Source: Candidatus Enterococcus ferrettii (GTDB taxonomy: Bacteria > Bacillota > Bacilli > Lactobacillales > Enterococcaceae). From it: DNA of 64,000 bases. The stretch covers positions 62,001 to 126,000 of the forward strand of contig NZ_JAFREL010000007.1 in NCBI RefSeq assembly GCF_017377655.1, in the 5' to 3' direction. The translations under genes and the position numbers were made by a program. Under the pieces are notes generated by a model. That model was not told the origin of the DNA. It made no database searches and saw only the letters and a program-made list of their open reading frames with translations. Positions 35,229 to 44,333 of the stretch are shown here, piece by piece; position 1 is the stretch's first letter, and every line of letters begins with the position of its first letter.

Positions 35229-35476
35229 CGACAATGAAAAGAAGAGTAGCAGGTAAGTTGCTTCTAGAGAGTCTCTGGCAGGTGGAAAGAGACAGCAGTT
35301 AGTTGTGAACCACATCTTTGAGTCGACTAGTTGAAGCAAGTAGGCTAGTCCGGGAGGGCCCGTTACAGCTGTGGTCAATTTGACCAGTGGAGATTGCTTG
35401 TCGTGAGACAGCAATGAAAAAAGGTGGAACCGCGTAACTTACGTCCTTTAGTCATTATGACTAAAGGACTTTTTTT
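35229..35476 (+). ncRNA. T-box riboswitch with terminator
   Basis: Full T-box architecture: stem I with GAAGAGTAG, AGAGAG and GGCAGGTGG elements and a specifier side GTGAACCACATCTTTGAG (35304-35321); a stem II/III region; the T-box sequence AGGTGGAACCGCG (35422-35434); and a terminator GTCCTTTAGTC-N5-GACTAAAGGAC followed by T7. Uncharged tRNA binding would favour the antiterminator and switch on the ABC importer genes. The specifier may be CAC (His) or ACC/ACA (Thr); see findings. Confidence 0.95.
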
Positions 35477-35589
35477 ATTTCACCAAGCTGGCATTGACCC
35501 GAAGAGGCTTTTTCTGTAAAGGCAAAGCAAACAAGAGGTGGAACCACGTTCAATGACGTCCTCTGGCAAACAGCCAGGGGACTTTTTTT
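35477..35589 (+). ncRNA. second, truncated T-box module (antiterminator/terminator only)
   Basis: A second T-box sequence AGGTGGAACCACG (35536-35548) is followed by GTCCTCTGGC-N5-GCCAGGGGAC and T7 (35583-35589). Only 59 bases separate it from the first terminator, too few for a stem I; they hold a short hairpin GCTTT/AAAGC that may stand for stem III. The operon is thus guarded by two serial terminators, the second without its own specifier. Confidence 0.85.
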
Positions 35590-35611
35590 ATTTTAGGGAG
35601 GAACATGCAGG

Positions 35612-36253
35612 ATGAATTATTTAATCGAAGTTATGCCGCAATTATTAACCGGAGCTAGTACAACATTGAAATTATTTTTATACACGATTGTTGGCTCACT
35701 GCCATTAGGGATTTTACTTTCCTTTGGGCTATCTAGTCGGATCACTCCAATAAAATGGATTTTACAGCTCTACGTTTGGATTATGCGGGGAACCCCGCTG
35801 CTGCTGCAATTGATTTTTGTTTTTTACGGTCTGCCGCTGGTAGGAATCGTATTTGACCGCTTTGAAGCAGCACTGTTCGCATTTGTTTTAAACTATGCCG
35901 CTTATTATGCTGAAATTTTCCGTGGCGGGATTCAATCGATTCCGTTAGGTCAATACGAAGCATCACGAGTTTTGGGACTGACTCCGTTTCAAACCATTAC
36001 CCGTATCATTATTCCACAGGTAGTAAAAATTGTTTTACCCTCTGTCGGTAATGAAGTAATCAATCTGGTTAAGGATACTTCGCTAGTCTACATCTTAGGT
36101 TTATCTGATGTAATGCGAGCTGGAAAAATTGCGATGGAACGAGACACCACCTTATTGCCGTTGTTAGGAGTTGCGTTGATTTATCTAGTAATGACTGGAA
36201 TTACAACGGTAGTTATGAAGCAATTGGAAAATCGTCTAAACTACTATCGCTAA
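35612..36253 (+). CDS. amino-acid ABC transporter permease
   Basis: 213 residues with five membrane spans and the EAA-type loop GQYEASRVLGLTPFQT. Membrane part of a polar-amino-acid uptake system, acting with the ATPase and lipoproteins downstream. First gene behind the T-box leader; ribosome binding site AGGGAGG. T-box control means that it is made when one amino acid is scarce. Confidence 0.95.
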   Translation: MNYLIEVMPQLLTGASTTLKLFLYTIVGSLPLGILLSFGLSSRITPIKWILQLYVWIMRGTPLLLQLIFVFYGLPLVGIVFDRFEAALFAFVLNYAAYYAEIFRGGIQSIPLGQYEASRVLGLTPFQTITRIIIPQVVKIVLPSVGNEVINLVKDTSLVYILGLSDVMRAGKIAMERDTTLLPLLGVALIYLVMTGITTVVMKQLENRLNYYR

Positions 36254-36275
36254 TATGTGAAAGAGGAGAATTTAC

Positions 36276-36911
36276 ATGATTGAATTAAAAAATGTCAATA
36301 AATCATTTGGCAATAAAAAAGTTATCAATAATCTAGACCTAGTGATTCCAGATGGGCAAATTCTTGCTATCGTTGGACCTTCTGGCGGTGGGAAAACGAC
36401 GCTGCTTCGGACTTTAGCAGGTTTGGAAAAAGCAGATAGCGGAACTTTTCTGTTGGACGGCGAACCGTTTAATCCAGCAGCCGACAAACAAACAGAACAA
36501 GTTGTCGGCGTGGTATTCCAAGACTTTCAGCTGTTCCCACATTTAAATGTGATGGACAACATCACCATTGGACCAAGACTTGTTTTAAAACAAGACAAGG
36601 AAACTTACACTAGCAAAGCAGAAAATCTTGCCAACCTGCTGGGAATTGAAGAGCTGTTAAACAGCTACCCTTTCCAACTATCGGGTGGGCAAAAACAGCG
36701 GTTGGCTATCGCTCGAGCAATGGCTATGAATCCTAAAGTGTTGGCCTACGATGAACCGACCAGTGCATTAGATCCAGCCTTGCGCCAGCAGGTAGAAAGT
36801 CTAATTTTGGAATTAAAGAGTGATGGCGTTACTCAAATTGTCGTTACTCACGATTTGGTCTTCGCGGAAAATATCGCAGATAAATTATTGAAGGTTGAAC
36901 CAATTAGTTAA
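36276..36911 (+). CDS. amino-acid ABC transporter ATP-binding protein
   Basis: 211 residues, on the short side for GlnQ-like ATPases (usually about 240). Walker A GPSGGGKTT (34-42), signature LSGGQKQR, Walker [14 protein letters not shown] and switch His in VVTHDLVF are intact. The C-terminal tail after the switch region is short. Second gene of the T-box operon, 22 bases after the permease. Confidence 0.95.
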   Translation: MIELKNVNKSFGNKKVINNLDLVIPDGQILAIVGPSGGGKTTLLRTLAGLEKADSGTFLLDGEPFNPAADKQTEQVVGVVFQDFQLFPHLNVMDNITIGPRLVLKQDKETYTSKAENLANLLGIEELLNSYPFQLSGGQKQRLAIARAMAMNPKVLAYDEPTSALDPALRQQVESLILELKSDGVTQIVVTHDLVFAENIADKLLKVEPIS

Positions 36912-36957
36912 TGTAAATTGCAAATAAAACCAAGCTTAAATCAAGGAGGAAGTAAGG

Positions 36958-37791
36958 ATGAAATTGAAAAAATTTGTAGTGGGAGCAGCAGCAGTATTAA
37001 CCGTAGTGGCTTTGGGGGCTTGTGGCAATAAAGATGACGCTGCGTCAGATGGCAACTCGTGGAAACAGATCGAGGAATCAAAGAAAATTACTATTGGATT
37101 AGATGATACCTTTGTACCAATGGGCTTTAAGGATGAAGATGGGGCAACAGTCGGTTTTGATATTGACTTAGCTAACGCGGTCTTTGAACAGTATGGAATT
37201 AAGCCGACCTTCCAATCGATTGACTGGTCTATGAAGGAAAACGAGTTAGACAATGGAACCATTGATTTGATTTGGAATGGTTATACGATGACAAAAGCTC
37301 GCGAAAAGAAAGTAGCATTTTCAAAACCGTATGCTAAAAATGAACAAGTGATCGTTGCGAAAAAAGACAGTGGAATTACGAAGGATGAAGATCTAAAAGG
37401 CAAAATATTGGGTGCACAGGAAGGCTCATCTGGTTACGAAGCCTTCAACAATGAGCCAGAAAAATTGAAGGACTTGGTTGATACAAACGATGCGACCTTG
37501 TACGCTAGCTTCAATGAAGCTTTCATTGACCTTGAAAGCGGACGTATTGATGGTTTATTGATTGACCGAGTATATGCAGATTACTACTTGAAGCAGGCAG
37601 GCAAAACGGATAATTTCACCGTATTTAATGCAGGCTTTAACAACGAAAACTTTGCTGTAGGTGCTCGCAAAGACGACACTGAATTGGTTAACAAAATCAA
37701 TGAAGCCTTCGACAAGCTGCAAGAAGATGGAAAATATGGCGAAATTTCCGAAAAATGGTTTGGTGAAGAATGGAGTATTCCTAAAGAATAA
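36958..37791 (+). CDS. amino-acid ABC transporter substrate-binding lipoprotein 1
   Basis: 277 residues. Lipoprotein signal with lipobox LGAC, C22 being the lipidated residue, then a family 3 solute-binding domain (GFDIDLANAVFEQYGIKP; DLIWNGYTMTKAREKKVAFS). It captures the amino acid outside the membrane for the T-box-controlled importer. About 70% identical by eye to the next gene product. A hairpin terminator stands between the two. Confidence 0.94.
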   Translation: MKLKKFVVGAAAVLTVVALGACGNKDDAASDGNSWKQIEESKKITIGLDDTFVPMGFKDEDGATVGFDIDLANAVFEQYGIKPTFQSIDWSMKENELDNGTIDLIWNGYTMTKAREKKVAFSKPYAKNEQVIVAKKDSGITKDEDLKGKILGAQEGSSGYEAFNNEPEKLKDLVDTNDATLYASFNEAFIDLESGRIDGLLIDRVYADYYLKQAGKTDNFTVFNAGFNNENFAVGARKDDTELVNKINEAFDKLQEDGKYGEISEKWFGEEWSIPKE

Positions 37792-37797
37792 GTGAAT

Positions 37798-37828
37798 ATA
37801 GGCGAGCGAATTTGTTCGCCTATTTTTT
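37798..37828 (+). terminator. terminator between the two binding-protein genes
   Basis: ATAGGCGA (37798-37805) pairs with TCGCCTAT (37816-37823), followed by T6. It should reduce read-through into the second binding-protein gene. Confidence 0.85.
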
Positions 37829-37861
37829 ATACTCTAAAATACAAAAAATGGGGGAATTATA

Positions 37862-38683
37862 ATGAAAAAATGGGTTGTAGGGATGATAGGATTGGTTTTA
37901 GCATTAGGATTAGCCGCCTGTGGGGAAAAAGAGGCCAGCGGTGACGACAGTTGGCAAAAAATCGAAGAGTCAAAAAAGATTACCATTGGATTAGATGATA
38001 CCTTTGTTCCGTTAGGTTTCAAAGATGAGGATGGAAAAACAGTTGGCTTTGATATTGATTTGGCTAAAGCGATTTGTAAAGATTACGGAATTGAGCCAAC
38101 CTTTCAGGCTATTGACTGGTCTATGAAGGAAAATGAATTAGATAACGGTACGATTGATTTGATTTGGAATGGTTACTCAGTAACCAAGGCACGGGAGAAA
38201 AAGGTGCTTTTTACGAAGCCTTATGCGACAAATGAACACATTATTTTGACTCGCAAGGATAGCGGTATTACAGATCGTGAACAAATGAAGGGGAAAATTT
38301 TGGGTACACAGGAAAGTTCTTCCAGCTATGAGTCCTTCTTAAAGAATCCAGAATACTTAAAGGACTTAGTCAAGGACGAAGATGCAATTCAGTATGCCAG
38401 CTTCAATGAAGCCTTTATGGATTTGGAAAATGGACGGCTGGATGGCATCTTAGTTTCAGTTATCTATGCCGAATACTATTTGAAGCAAAATGATAAAATG
38501 GCTGATTTTAATCTATTCAATCCCGGTTTCCAAGGTGACAGCTTTGCAGTAGGTGCTCGCAAAGGTGACCAGGCGCTAGTCGAAAAACTGAACCAAGGCT
38601 TTGAAAAATTGGACGAAGATGGCCGGTATGCTGAAATTTCGGAAAAATGGTTTGGGACGGCTTGGGAAATTCCAGACAAATAA
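37862..38683 (+). CDS. amino-acid ABC transporter substrate-binding lipoprotein 2
   Basis: 273 residues, a paralogue of the preceding gene: same lipoprotein signal (lipobox LAAC, C20) and the same binding domain with GFDIDLAKAICKDYGIEP and LIWNGYSVTKAREKKVLF. Differences gather in the second lobe, e.g. LDGILVSVIYAEYYL against IDGLLIDRVYADYYL, so ligand preference may differ. No permease gene follows; it probably shares the upstream one. Confidence 0.94.
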   Translation: MKKWVVGMIGLVLALGLAACGEKEASGDDSWQKIEESKKITIGLDDTFVPLGFKDEDGKTVGFDIDLAKAICKDYGIEPTFQAIDWSMKENELDNGTIDLIWNGYSVTKAREKKVLFTKPYATNEHIILTRKDSGITDREQMKGKILGTQESSSSYESFLKNPEYLKDLVKDEDAIQYASFNEAFMDLENGRLDGILVSVIYAEYYLKQNDKMADFNLFNPGFQGDSFAVGARKGDQALVEKLNQGFEKLDEDGRYAEISEKWFGTAWEIPDK

Positions 38684-38761
38684 GGGATAAAAGACACCTT
38701 GATACGATAAGCCAAGACTACTTTTCTGACTAAATAGCGGGAAAAGATGAAGAAGTAACAA

Positions 38762-38800
38762 AAAGAGGCAAACAAAACTTTTGTTCGCCTCTTTTTTTTT
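38762..38800 (+). terminator. terminator after the importer operon
   Basis: AAAGAGGC-AAACAAAA pairs with TTTTGTT-GCCTCTTT and is followed by a long T-run. A TATAAT (38802-38807) immediately behind it may be the -10 of ftsK. Confidence 0.9.
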
Positions 38801-38831
38801 GTATAATGGAACAAGTGAAAAGAGGGATAAA

Positions 38832-41213
38832 ATGGCGCAGAAAAAGCGTACAAAGAAAAAAAGAAAGACAACCAAAAAACAAAAACAACTGCAGGAGCAA
38901 CGATTAGTCATTATTATTGGTCTCATTTTTATTCTGTTTGCAGTTTTCTCTTTATTTAGCTTAGGCTTTTTGGGTAATTTGATCGCCAATGTTCTTCGAA
39001 TGATCGGCGGCAATACGTATCAATTTTTAGCCTTACTGTTGGGTCTTTATGGACTGCTGCTCGTAGTCAAAAACACGAAGCTGAAGTTCTCCAAAGGCCG
39101 ACGCTGGGCAGGACTCGGCGTATTTTACATAGGTATCTTGGTAATCCTTCATGCGCGATTGTTTGCGAATGTCCAAAGTCAGAATCCTAACGTCTTGAAG
39201 ACGACTTGGGAATTGCTGATGACGGATTTTCTCGGTAATCAAGTTACTCAAAATGTTGGTGGCGGGATGCTGGGTGGCGGAATTTATAGTTTGACTCATT
39301 TTCTAGTCTCTCAGGTAGGCAGTTACATTATTGCCACTTTAATGCTGGTGTTAGGCGTTTATCTGTTCAGTATGCTGGACTTTTCCCAGGTGTCAGATTT
39401 CTTAAATCACTCAATGGATACGATTCAACAGAAGCTGACAGAATCCGATGAGAAGAAAGCTGAACGAACAGCCAAGCGAGAAGAACGACAAGCTGTGAAG
39501 GCCAAACAAAAAGCAGAAAAAGAAGCAGCTGCTAAAGAACGACAAGCAGAAAAAGAGCGTAATCAAGTTCGTCCGTTAACACCAGGAGAAAAATTGGCGA
39601 AGGAAAACTTAGAGCCGGTGGAGAATGAACCAGAACAAATGACTTTGGTGCCAATCGAAGCTTACCAGGCCAATGCTGAACCGAAGAAAAAAATGCCAGA
39701 TCCAGTTGAAGAAATTGAAGAAGCAGATGTGGGCGACTTGGAATTTGAAATCAGTGCGGAGCCTGAGGACCACGATTATCAATTGCCGCCATCGTCCTTG
39801 CTGGATTCTATACCTGCTGCTGATCAAAGTGATGAATACAAGAAGATTGAAAACAATATCAAAATTCTCGAAAAAACCTTTGAAAGCTTTGGCGTGGAAG
39901 CGAAAGTGGTCAAGGCCAGTCTGGGACCGTCAGTTACTAAATTTGAAATTCAACCAGCTGTTGGGGTCAAGGTAAGCAAAATCGTCAACTTAACAGATGA
40001 TATTGCCTTAGCTTTAGCTGCTAAGGATGTACGGATGGAGGCACCAATTCCAGGTAAATCCTTAATTGGGATAGAAGTGCCTAACAGCACTATTAGCACT
40101 GTATCCTTCCGTGATATCATTGAATCGCAACCAAACCATCCAGATAAGCTGCTGGAGGTTCCTTTAGGACGTGACATTTCAGGAATGGTTCGAACGGCTG
40201 ACTTGACTAAGATGCCTCACTTACTGATTGCTGGATCAACGGGCAGCGGAAAGTCTGTGGCTATCAATGGCATTATTACTAGTGTTTTAATGCGGGCAAA
40301 ACCGAATGAAGTAAAAATGATGATGATTGATCCGAAAATGGTTGAACTGAATGTCTACAATGGCATTCCCCATTTGTTAACGCCAGTTGTTACGAATCCT
40401 CGAAAAGCGTCTCAGGCCTTGCATAAAGTTGTGCAGGAAATGGAAGAACGCTATGAGAAGTTTGCCGCAACGGGTGTACGGAATATTACGGGCTTTAATG
40501 AGCTGGTCATTCAAAAGAATTTAGAAGATGGACAAAATCGTCCAATCCTGCCATTTATTGTTGTTATTGTCGATGAATTAGCTGATTTAATGATGGTAGC
40601 AAGTAATGAGGTGGAGGATGCCATTACCCGGTTAGCCCAAATGGCGCGGGCCGCCGGTATTCATATGATTCTGGCGACGCAACGGCCAAGTGTCGATGTC
40701 ATTACCGGAATCATCAAAGCCAATGTACCATCGCGAATTGCTTTTGCTGTTTCCAGCGGAACGGACTCCCGAACGATTATTGACAGCAATGGTGCTGAGA
40801 AGCTCTTAGGTCGTGGGGATATGTTATTCCTGCCAATGGGTGAGAACAAACCGATTCGTGTGCAAGGAGCATTCATCTCTGACCACGAAGTAGAGGAAAT
40901 TGTGGCATTTGTTTCTGATCAGCAGGAAGCTCATTATGAAGAAAAAATGATGCCTACTGAAGAAACTACTTCCTCACCCTCAGAAGTTCCACAGGACGAT
41001 TTGTACGAAGAGGCGAAAGCTTTAGTGGTAGAAATGCAGACTGCAAGCATATCTCTGCTGCAGCGGCGTTTCCGAATCGGCTATAATCGGGCTGCCCGAA
41101 TCGTTGATGAACTAGAGGACAATAAAGTTATTGGACCTTCTGTTGGAAGTAAGCCGCGAGAGGTGTATTTGCAGAAGACAGAAGAAGAACCAGAAGAGAC
41201 AACTGAATACTAA
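38832..41213 (+). CDS. ftsK: DNA translocase FtsK/SpoIIIE
   Basis: 793 residues from the ATG at 38832 (AGAGGG upstream; earlier in-frame codons lie inside the terminator). Basic start, four membrane spans (about 30-190), a charged linker rich in Lys/Glu/Ala (about 200-330), the motor with Walker [10 protein letters not shown] (468-476) and Walker [13 protein letters not shown], the [12 protein letters not shown] motif, and the C-terminal gamma winged helix ([21 protein letters not shown]) that reads KOPS-like DNA sites. It pumps chromosomal DNA through the division septum. Confidence 0.96.
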   Translation: MAQKKRTKKKRKTTKKQKQLQEQRLVIIIGLIFILFAVFSLFSLGFLGNLIANVLRMIGGNTYQFLALLLGLYGLLLVVKNTKLKFSKGRRWAGLGVFYIGILVILHARLFANVQSQNPNVLKTTWELLMTDFLGNQVTQNVGGGMLGGGIYSLTHFLVSQVGSYIIATLMLVLGVYLFSMLDFSQVSDFLNHSMDTIQQKLTESDEKKAERTAKREERQAVKAKQKAEKEAAAKERQAEKERNQVRPLTPGEKLAKENLEPVENEPEQMTLVPIEAYQANAEPKKKMPDPVEEIEEADVGDLEFEISAEPEDHDYQLPPSSLLDSIPAADQSDEYKKIENNIKILEKTFESFGVEAKVVKASLGPSVTKFEIQPAVGVKVSKIVNLTDDIALALAAKDVRMEAPIPGKSLIGIEVPNSTISTVSFRDIIESQPNHPDKLLEVPLGRDISGMVRTADLTKMPHLLIAGSTGSGKSVAINGIITSVLMRAKPNEVKMMMIDPKMVELNVYNGIPHLLTPVVTNPRKASQALHKVVQEMEERYEKFAATGVRNITGFNELVIQKNLEDGQNRPILPFIVVIVDELADLMMVASNEVEDAITRLAQMARAAGIHMILATQRPSVDVITGIIKANVPSRIAFAVSSGTDSRTIIDSNGAEKLLGRGDMLFLPMGENKPIRVQGAFISDHEVEEIVAFVSDQQEAHYEEKMMPTEETTSSPSEVPQDDLYEEAKALVVEMQTASISLLQRRFRIGYNRAARIVDELEDNKVIGPSVGSKPREVYLQKTEEEPEETTEY

Positions 41214-41216
41214 TAG

Positions 41217-41253
41217 AAAAATACCTTTCCTAGCTTTGGAAAGGTATTTTTTT
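41217..41253 (+). terminator. intrinsic terminator of ftsK
   Basis: AATACCTTTCC (41220-41230) pairs with GGAAAGGTATT (41238-41248), loop of seven, then T7. Confidence 0.92.
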
Positions 41254-41487
41254 GATTCTGGTTGATTAAGGTCTAGCAATAAACGATTGATTATCGGAAC
41301 AGCGAAATTATTAGATTGTTATCTGCGAAGTCGTTTATGGGGAAGGCTGGTGTGAACGGTACGATGTTTAACCGTTTGTCGACGTCAGTTAGAAAGAAAA
41401 CGATCACCTTGCGGAAACAGAGCGCATTTTCGACACTAAAGAAGACTGTCTTAAATTAAGCTCTCAATCAATCAATAAAACAAACAC
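41254..41487. other. intergenic region with possible decayed coding remnant
   Basis: No intact gene. From about 41315 a frame reads IVICEVVYGEGWCERYDV, stop, then after a second stop ENDHLAETERIFDTKEDC up to about 41455. The composition is protein-like but there is no start, no ribosome binding site and two stops. It may be a pseudogene fragment or chance. Confidence 0.25.
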
Positions 41488-41522
41488 AAAAAAAGCCAAG
41501 CTCAAAGGTTGAACTTTGGCTT
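41488..41522 (-). terminator. terminator of the DUF1349-like gene (minus strand)
   Basis: AAGCCAA (41493-41499) and TTGGCTT (41516-41522) with an inner TCAA/TTGA stem; the A-run at 41488-41494 is the U-tract of the minus-strand RNA. Confidence 0.8.
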
Positions 41523-41529
41523 GGTTAAA

Positions 41530-42141
41530 TTAATGGTTTTCATCAGGTGCTTGTCCATCATGAGCGAGCCACTGACACTCCAGCATTTGCAACTGAGTAA
41601 AACTTGCTTTGAATGAAGAATTCTCTGGGCTGCAATCATAGATACCAAACCGAATGTCATCCTTCGCTTCTCGTAAATGACAAATCCTAATTTGTTGAAA
41701 ATGGATGCCGTCTTGAGAACATTCAATACAAAAATCGCTGTCTCGCCGACTTAAGCGATACCACATAGATTTGATTGAGGCATCAATTGAAGTAGTTGCC
41801 CAATCAGAATAGCCCTGATTCGTTACGACACTTCCTAAACGCTGAAACTCTTCATTTTCATACTCAATCGATCCCTTCAACCAATTCTCACTGTCCAAAT
41901 AGACCACCACACCACATTGATCAAAACGGTGCTGGCTATCAAAAGTTGTTTTGACAACAAAAGAGAAATAGTTCTCCTGTGTAGCCATTTGCAGAACCGG
42001 GGCGCTGTCATTTCTGAAATGATAATAGGTTCTTTGCCATAAGTCGGTATGAGGATCAGTAATAATGTCAATTTTGTTTTCCTGAATTGAAAAATTTACA
42101 GGTTTTCGCGTCCAAATTAGTTTATCTAAAGAAAATTCCAT
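41530..42141 (-). CDS. DUF1349-like concanavalin-fold protein
   Basis: 203 residues from the ATG at 42141, which has AGGGGAAA upstream. The sequence matches the DUF1349 pattern: a jelly-roll protein with FSFVVKTTFDSQHRFDQCGVVVYLDSENWLKGSIEYENEE and later WYRLSRRDSDFCIECSQDG (given as separate parts around residues 75-115 and 145-165). Relatives are found near sugar-utilisation genes and may bind or modify carbohydrates. Cytosolic, single gene. It is divergent from the PRD regulator of the next locus, separated by 235 bases. Confidence 0.8.
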   Translation of the reverse strand: MEFSLDKLIWTRKPVNFSIQENKIDIITDPHTDLWQRTYYHFRNDSAPVLQMATQENYFSFVVKTTFDSQHRFDQCGVVVYLDSENWLKGSIEYENEEFQRLGSVVTNQGYSDWATTSIDASIKSMWYRLSRRDSDFCIECSQDGIHFQQIRICHLREAKDDIRFGIYDCSPENSSFKASFTQLQMLECQWLAHDGQAPDENH

Positions 42142-42345
42142 CAAGTTTCCCCTAATGCCTGCCACTTTTTCAGCAAGTTGTTTTATACTAAAGTATACCA
42201 TGAATTAAAAGAATCCCTTGAGTTTGTTTAATGACTCCCTACGTTCAACGAGTCATTCTTTTTTGCATGTGAAAAAATTTCAACATTAATGTGTAACTGA
42301 GTTGTGTTATACAACATAAAATACCTGTGCTATATTTTGATTAAG

Positions 42346-42362
42346 TTGATAAGCGCTTACAA
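42346..42362 (+). promoter_or_regulatory. CG-centred palindrome, candidate LacI-family operator or cre
   Basis: TTGATAAGCGCTTACAA contains the perfect 10-base palindrome TAAGCGCTTA with nearly symmetric flanks (one extra base on the left). It lies between an extended -10 box (TGCTATATT, 42328-42336) and the regulator's ribosome binding site. LacI-family proteins, including CcpA, bind such sites; a LacI-type gene is in the same island. Confidence 0.6.
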
Positions 42363-42376
42363 TTGGAGGAAATAAA

Positions 42377-44326
42377 ATGGAGGGAATGAACACTCGACAA
42401 AAAAAGTTAATTAGTTTGCTGGTGCAAAATGATGAGTATTTACCAGTGGCTCATTATGCCAAATTATTGGGCAAAACCAATCGCACCATTTATTCAGACT
42501 TAGAGAAAATTCAAGAGAATTTTTTAAATGAACAAACAAGAATTGATAAAAAGCCGCGAATAGGAATAAAGCTGGTAGGAGATGCGATAGACAAGATGCT
42601 GCTTTTAGAGGCATTTGATTATGCAGAGGACGATTGCTCAGATTGCACACCGGGAGATCGTCAATTATTGATTGCTAAAATGCTGTTAGTTGATGAGATC
42701 GTCGTTACGCAGCAGAAGCTGTCGGATCATTTCCATATTAGTGCCAGCTCAATCGCTAGTGACCTGGAAAAAATTAACGAAACCTATGCTGTCTCGTTAG
42801 TTGCTTCTAAAAGAGGCACATGGATTAAAGGCAGTGAAGAGGATCGTCAAAGAAGTCTGTTTCGCTTTTGTGAGAATTGGCTGGTTTATAAAGGTGTAGA
42901 TAATGAGCAGCTTTTTTTGGACAAAGGTCAGCATGAGCTTCAAATGATTTTTGGCAAAGCAATTGTAGCAGTCGTCTTTCAGCAACTCCAGGCACTAAAG
43001 CAAAATCCAACGGTTTTCTTGCCTGAGCAGTATGAAAAATCATTAACTATGGGCTTGATAATTTTCTTGTCTCGACTGCAAAAGGGTCAGCATGTGGAAG
43101 AAGACAAATTTTTATTTGATCAAATCAAAATGATTGATACGTATTTTTTAGCCAGTGAGTTGCTGGAGGAAACCACAAAGGCCCTAGCACTCAGCTATTT
43201 GGAAGAGGATGTAGCTTACGTCAATCGCCAATTTGTAGGCTATGGAGTAAAAATTTATTCCAATCAGCCGCAATCACTTGAGGAAATGACACCGATTATT
43301 GATAAGGTATTAAGCAATATGAGTGAAATTATGCAGGTGGATTTTTCACAGGATGAAGAGCTGCGCAGCCGCTTTATTAATCATTTCATTCCTATGATCT
43401 ATCGTTTGAAGTTGGGAATTGAGATTACAAATCCATTAGTTGATGAAATAAAGAATCAGTATTCAATTATTTTCAGTTCGACCTGGTATGCGTTGGCAAA
43501 TGTTGAACATGAACTAGCAGTTCAGTTTAACGATGAAGAAGTTGCTTTCTTGGCTATGTATTTCCAAGTGTCTTTAGAAAAGAGCCACAACGGCAAGAAA
43601 ATATTGATCGTTTGTCCAACAGGGATTGGAACCTCTGAGCTGATTTACAATAAGATTAAACGGATTTTGCCAGCTCAGGATATTGCTGAGGTAACGACTG
43701 TAGATAAGCTGTATAAAAAGAATTTGGATAACGTGGATTTAATTATTTCGTCAATCCATTTACCAACAATTGATAAGCCAACAATTAAGGTTTCAACATT
43801 GATTACCCAAGAGGATATCAAAAATATTACGTCTCTATATTCTGATTTCTTCTATCAAGAGGAGGACACTGCCAGTGAGCAGACGACCTTCGAGTCATTA
43901 AAGCAAGTCATTGATCCTGCCTTTATTGTGACGGGAAAAGCAATTGAGACAAAGAGTGATTGTTTAAACTACCTGATTGATCAGCTGGAAAAAGCCAAGA
44001 TTGTTAATCAGTATTTTCGTCAAGAAGTCTTTGAACGGGAGCAGTTGGGTGAGACAGCCCTAGAAACAGGGGTCGCGATTCCTCACGCATCACCGCAAAA
44101 TGTTTTGCAGACTAAAGTATTTATTCTGACCTTAGAGAAGCCGATTGTCTGGGATCAGCGGAAAGTCAGCTATGTGTTATTGATGTGTGTTGCCAAACGT
44201 GACCGCAGTTTAGTAAGAGGAATTATTACCGACATCCATAAAATTGTCCGTTCAACGAACAACATCCGCCATTTTTTCTTAGGAAAGAATGCGCAGGAAA
44301 TATATCAGGAAATCAGCAGGGGGTAG
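42377..44326 (+). CDS. PRD-containing transcriptional activator with PTS IIB/IIA domains (BglG/MtlR type)
   Basis: 649 residues. Two helix-turn-helix regions (about 1-60 and 85-150), PRD domain(s) (about 180-400), a galactitol-type IIB domain with Cys413 in IVCPTGIGTSE, and a fructose/mannitol-type IIA domain with His570 in AIPHASPQ. PTS components phosphorylate these sites and so set activity, as in MtlR. ATG at 42377 follows GGAGG by seven bases. It ends seven bases before the PTS IIA gene, whose operon it surely controls. Confidence 0.93.
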   Translation: MEGMNTRQKKLISLLVQNDEYLPVAHYAKLLGKTNRTIYSDLEKIQENFLNEQTRIDKKPRIGIKLVGDAIDKMLLLEAFDYAEDDCSDCTPGDRQLLIAKMLLVDEIVVTQQKLSDHFHISASSIASDLEKINETYAVSLVASKRGTWIKGSEEDRQRSLFRFCENWLVYKGVDNEQLFLDKGQHELQMIFGKAIVAVVFQQLQALKQNPTVFLPEQYEKSLTMGLIIFLSRLQKGQHVEEDKFLFDQIKMIDTYFLASELLEETTKALALSYLEEDVAYVNRQFVGYGVKIYSNQPQSLEEMTPIIDKVLSNMSEIMQVDFSQDEELRSRFINHFIPMIYRLKLGIEITNPLVDEIKNQYSIIFSSTWYALANVEHELAVQFNDEEVAFLAMYFQVSLEKSHNGKKILIVCPTGIGTSELIYNKIKRILPAQDIAEVTTVDKLYKKNLDNVDLIISSIHLPTIDKPTIKVSTLITQEDIKNITSLYSDFFYQEEDTASEQTTFESLKQVIDPAFIVTGKAIETKSDCLNYLIDQLEKAKIVNQYFRQEVFEREQLGETALETGVAIPHASPQNVLQTKVFILTLEKPIVWDQRKVSYVLLMCVAKRDRSLVRGIITDIHKIVRSTNNIRHFFLGKNAQEIYQEISRG

Positions 44327-44333
44327 AAATAAG

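Noticed and set aside
35229..35589. Small open frames within the leader region
   Set aside because: The T-box structure explains the sequence; the minus-strand frame there has no start signal.
38781..38831. Longer FtsK start upstream of 38832
   Set aside because: The stretch lies in the terminator hairpin and a TATAAT box; no ribosome binding site precedes it.
38476..39013. Two overlapping Phe/Leu-rich minus-strand frames
   Set aside because: They are antisense to the binding-protein end, a terminator and the Lys-rich start of ftsK, which explains the Phe/Leu composition.
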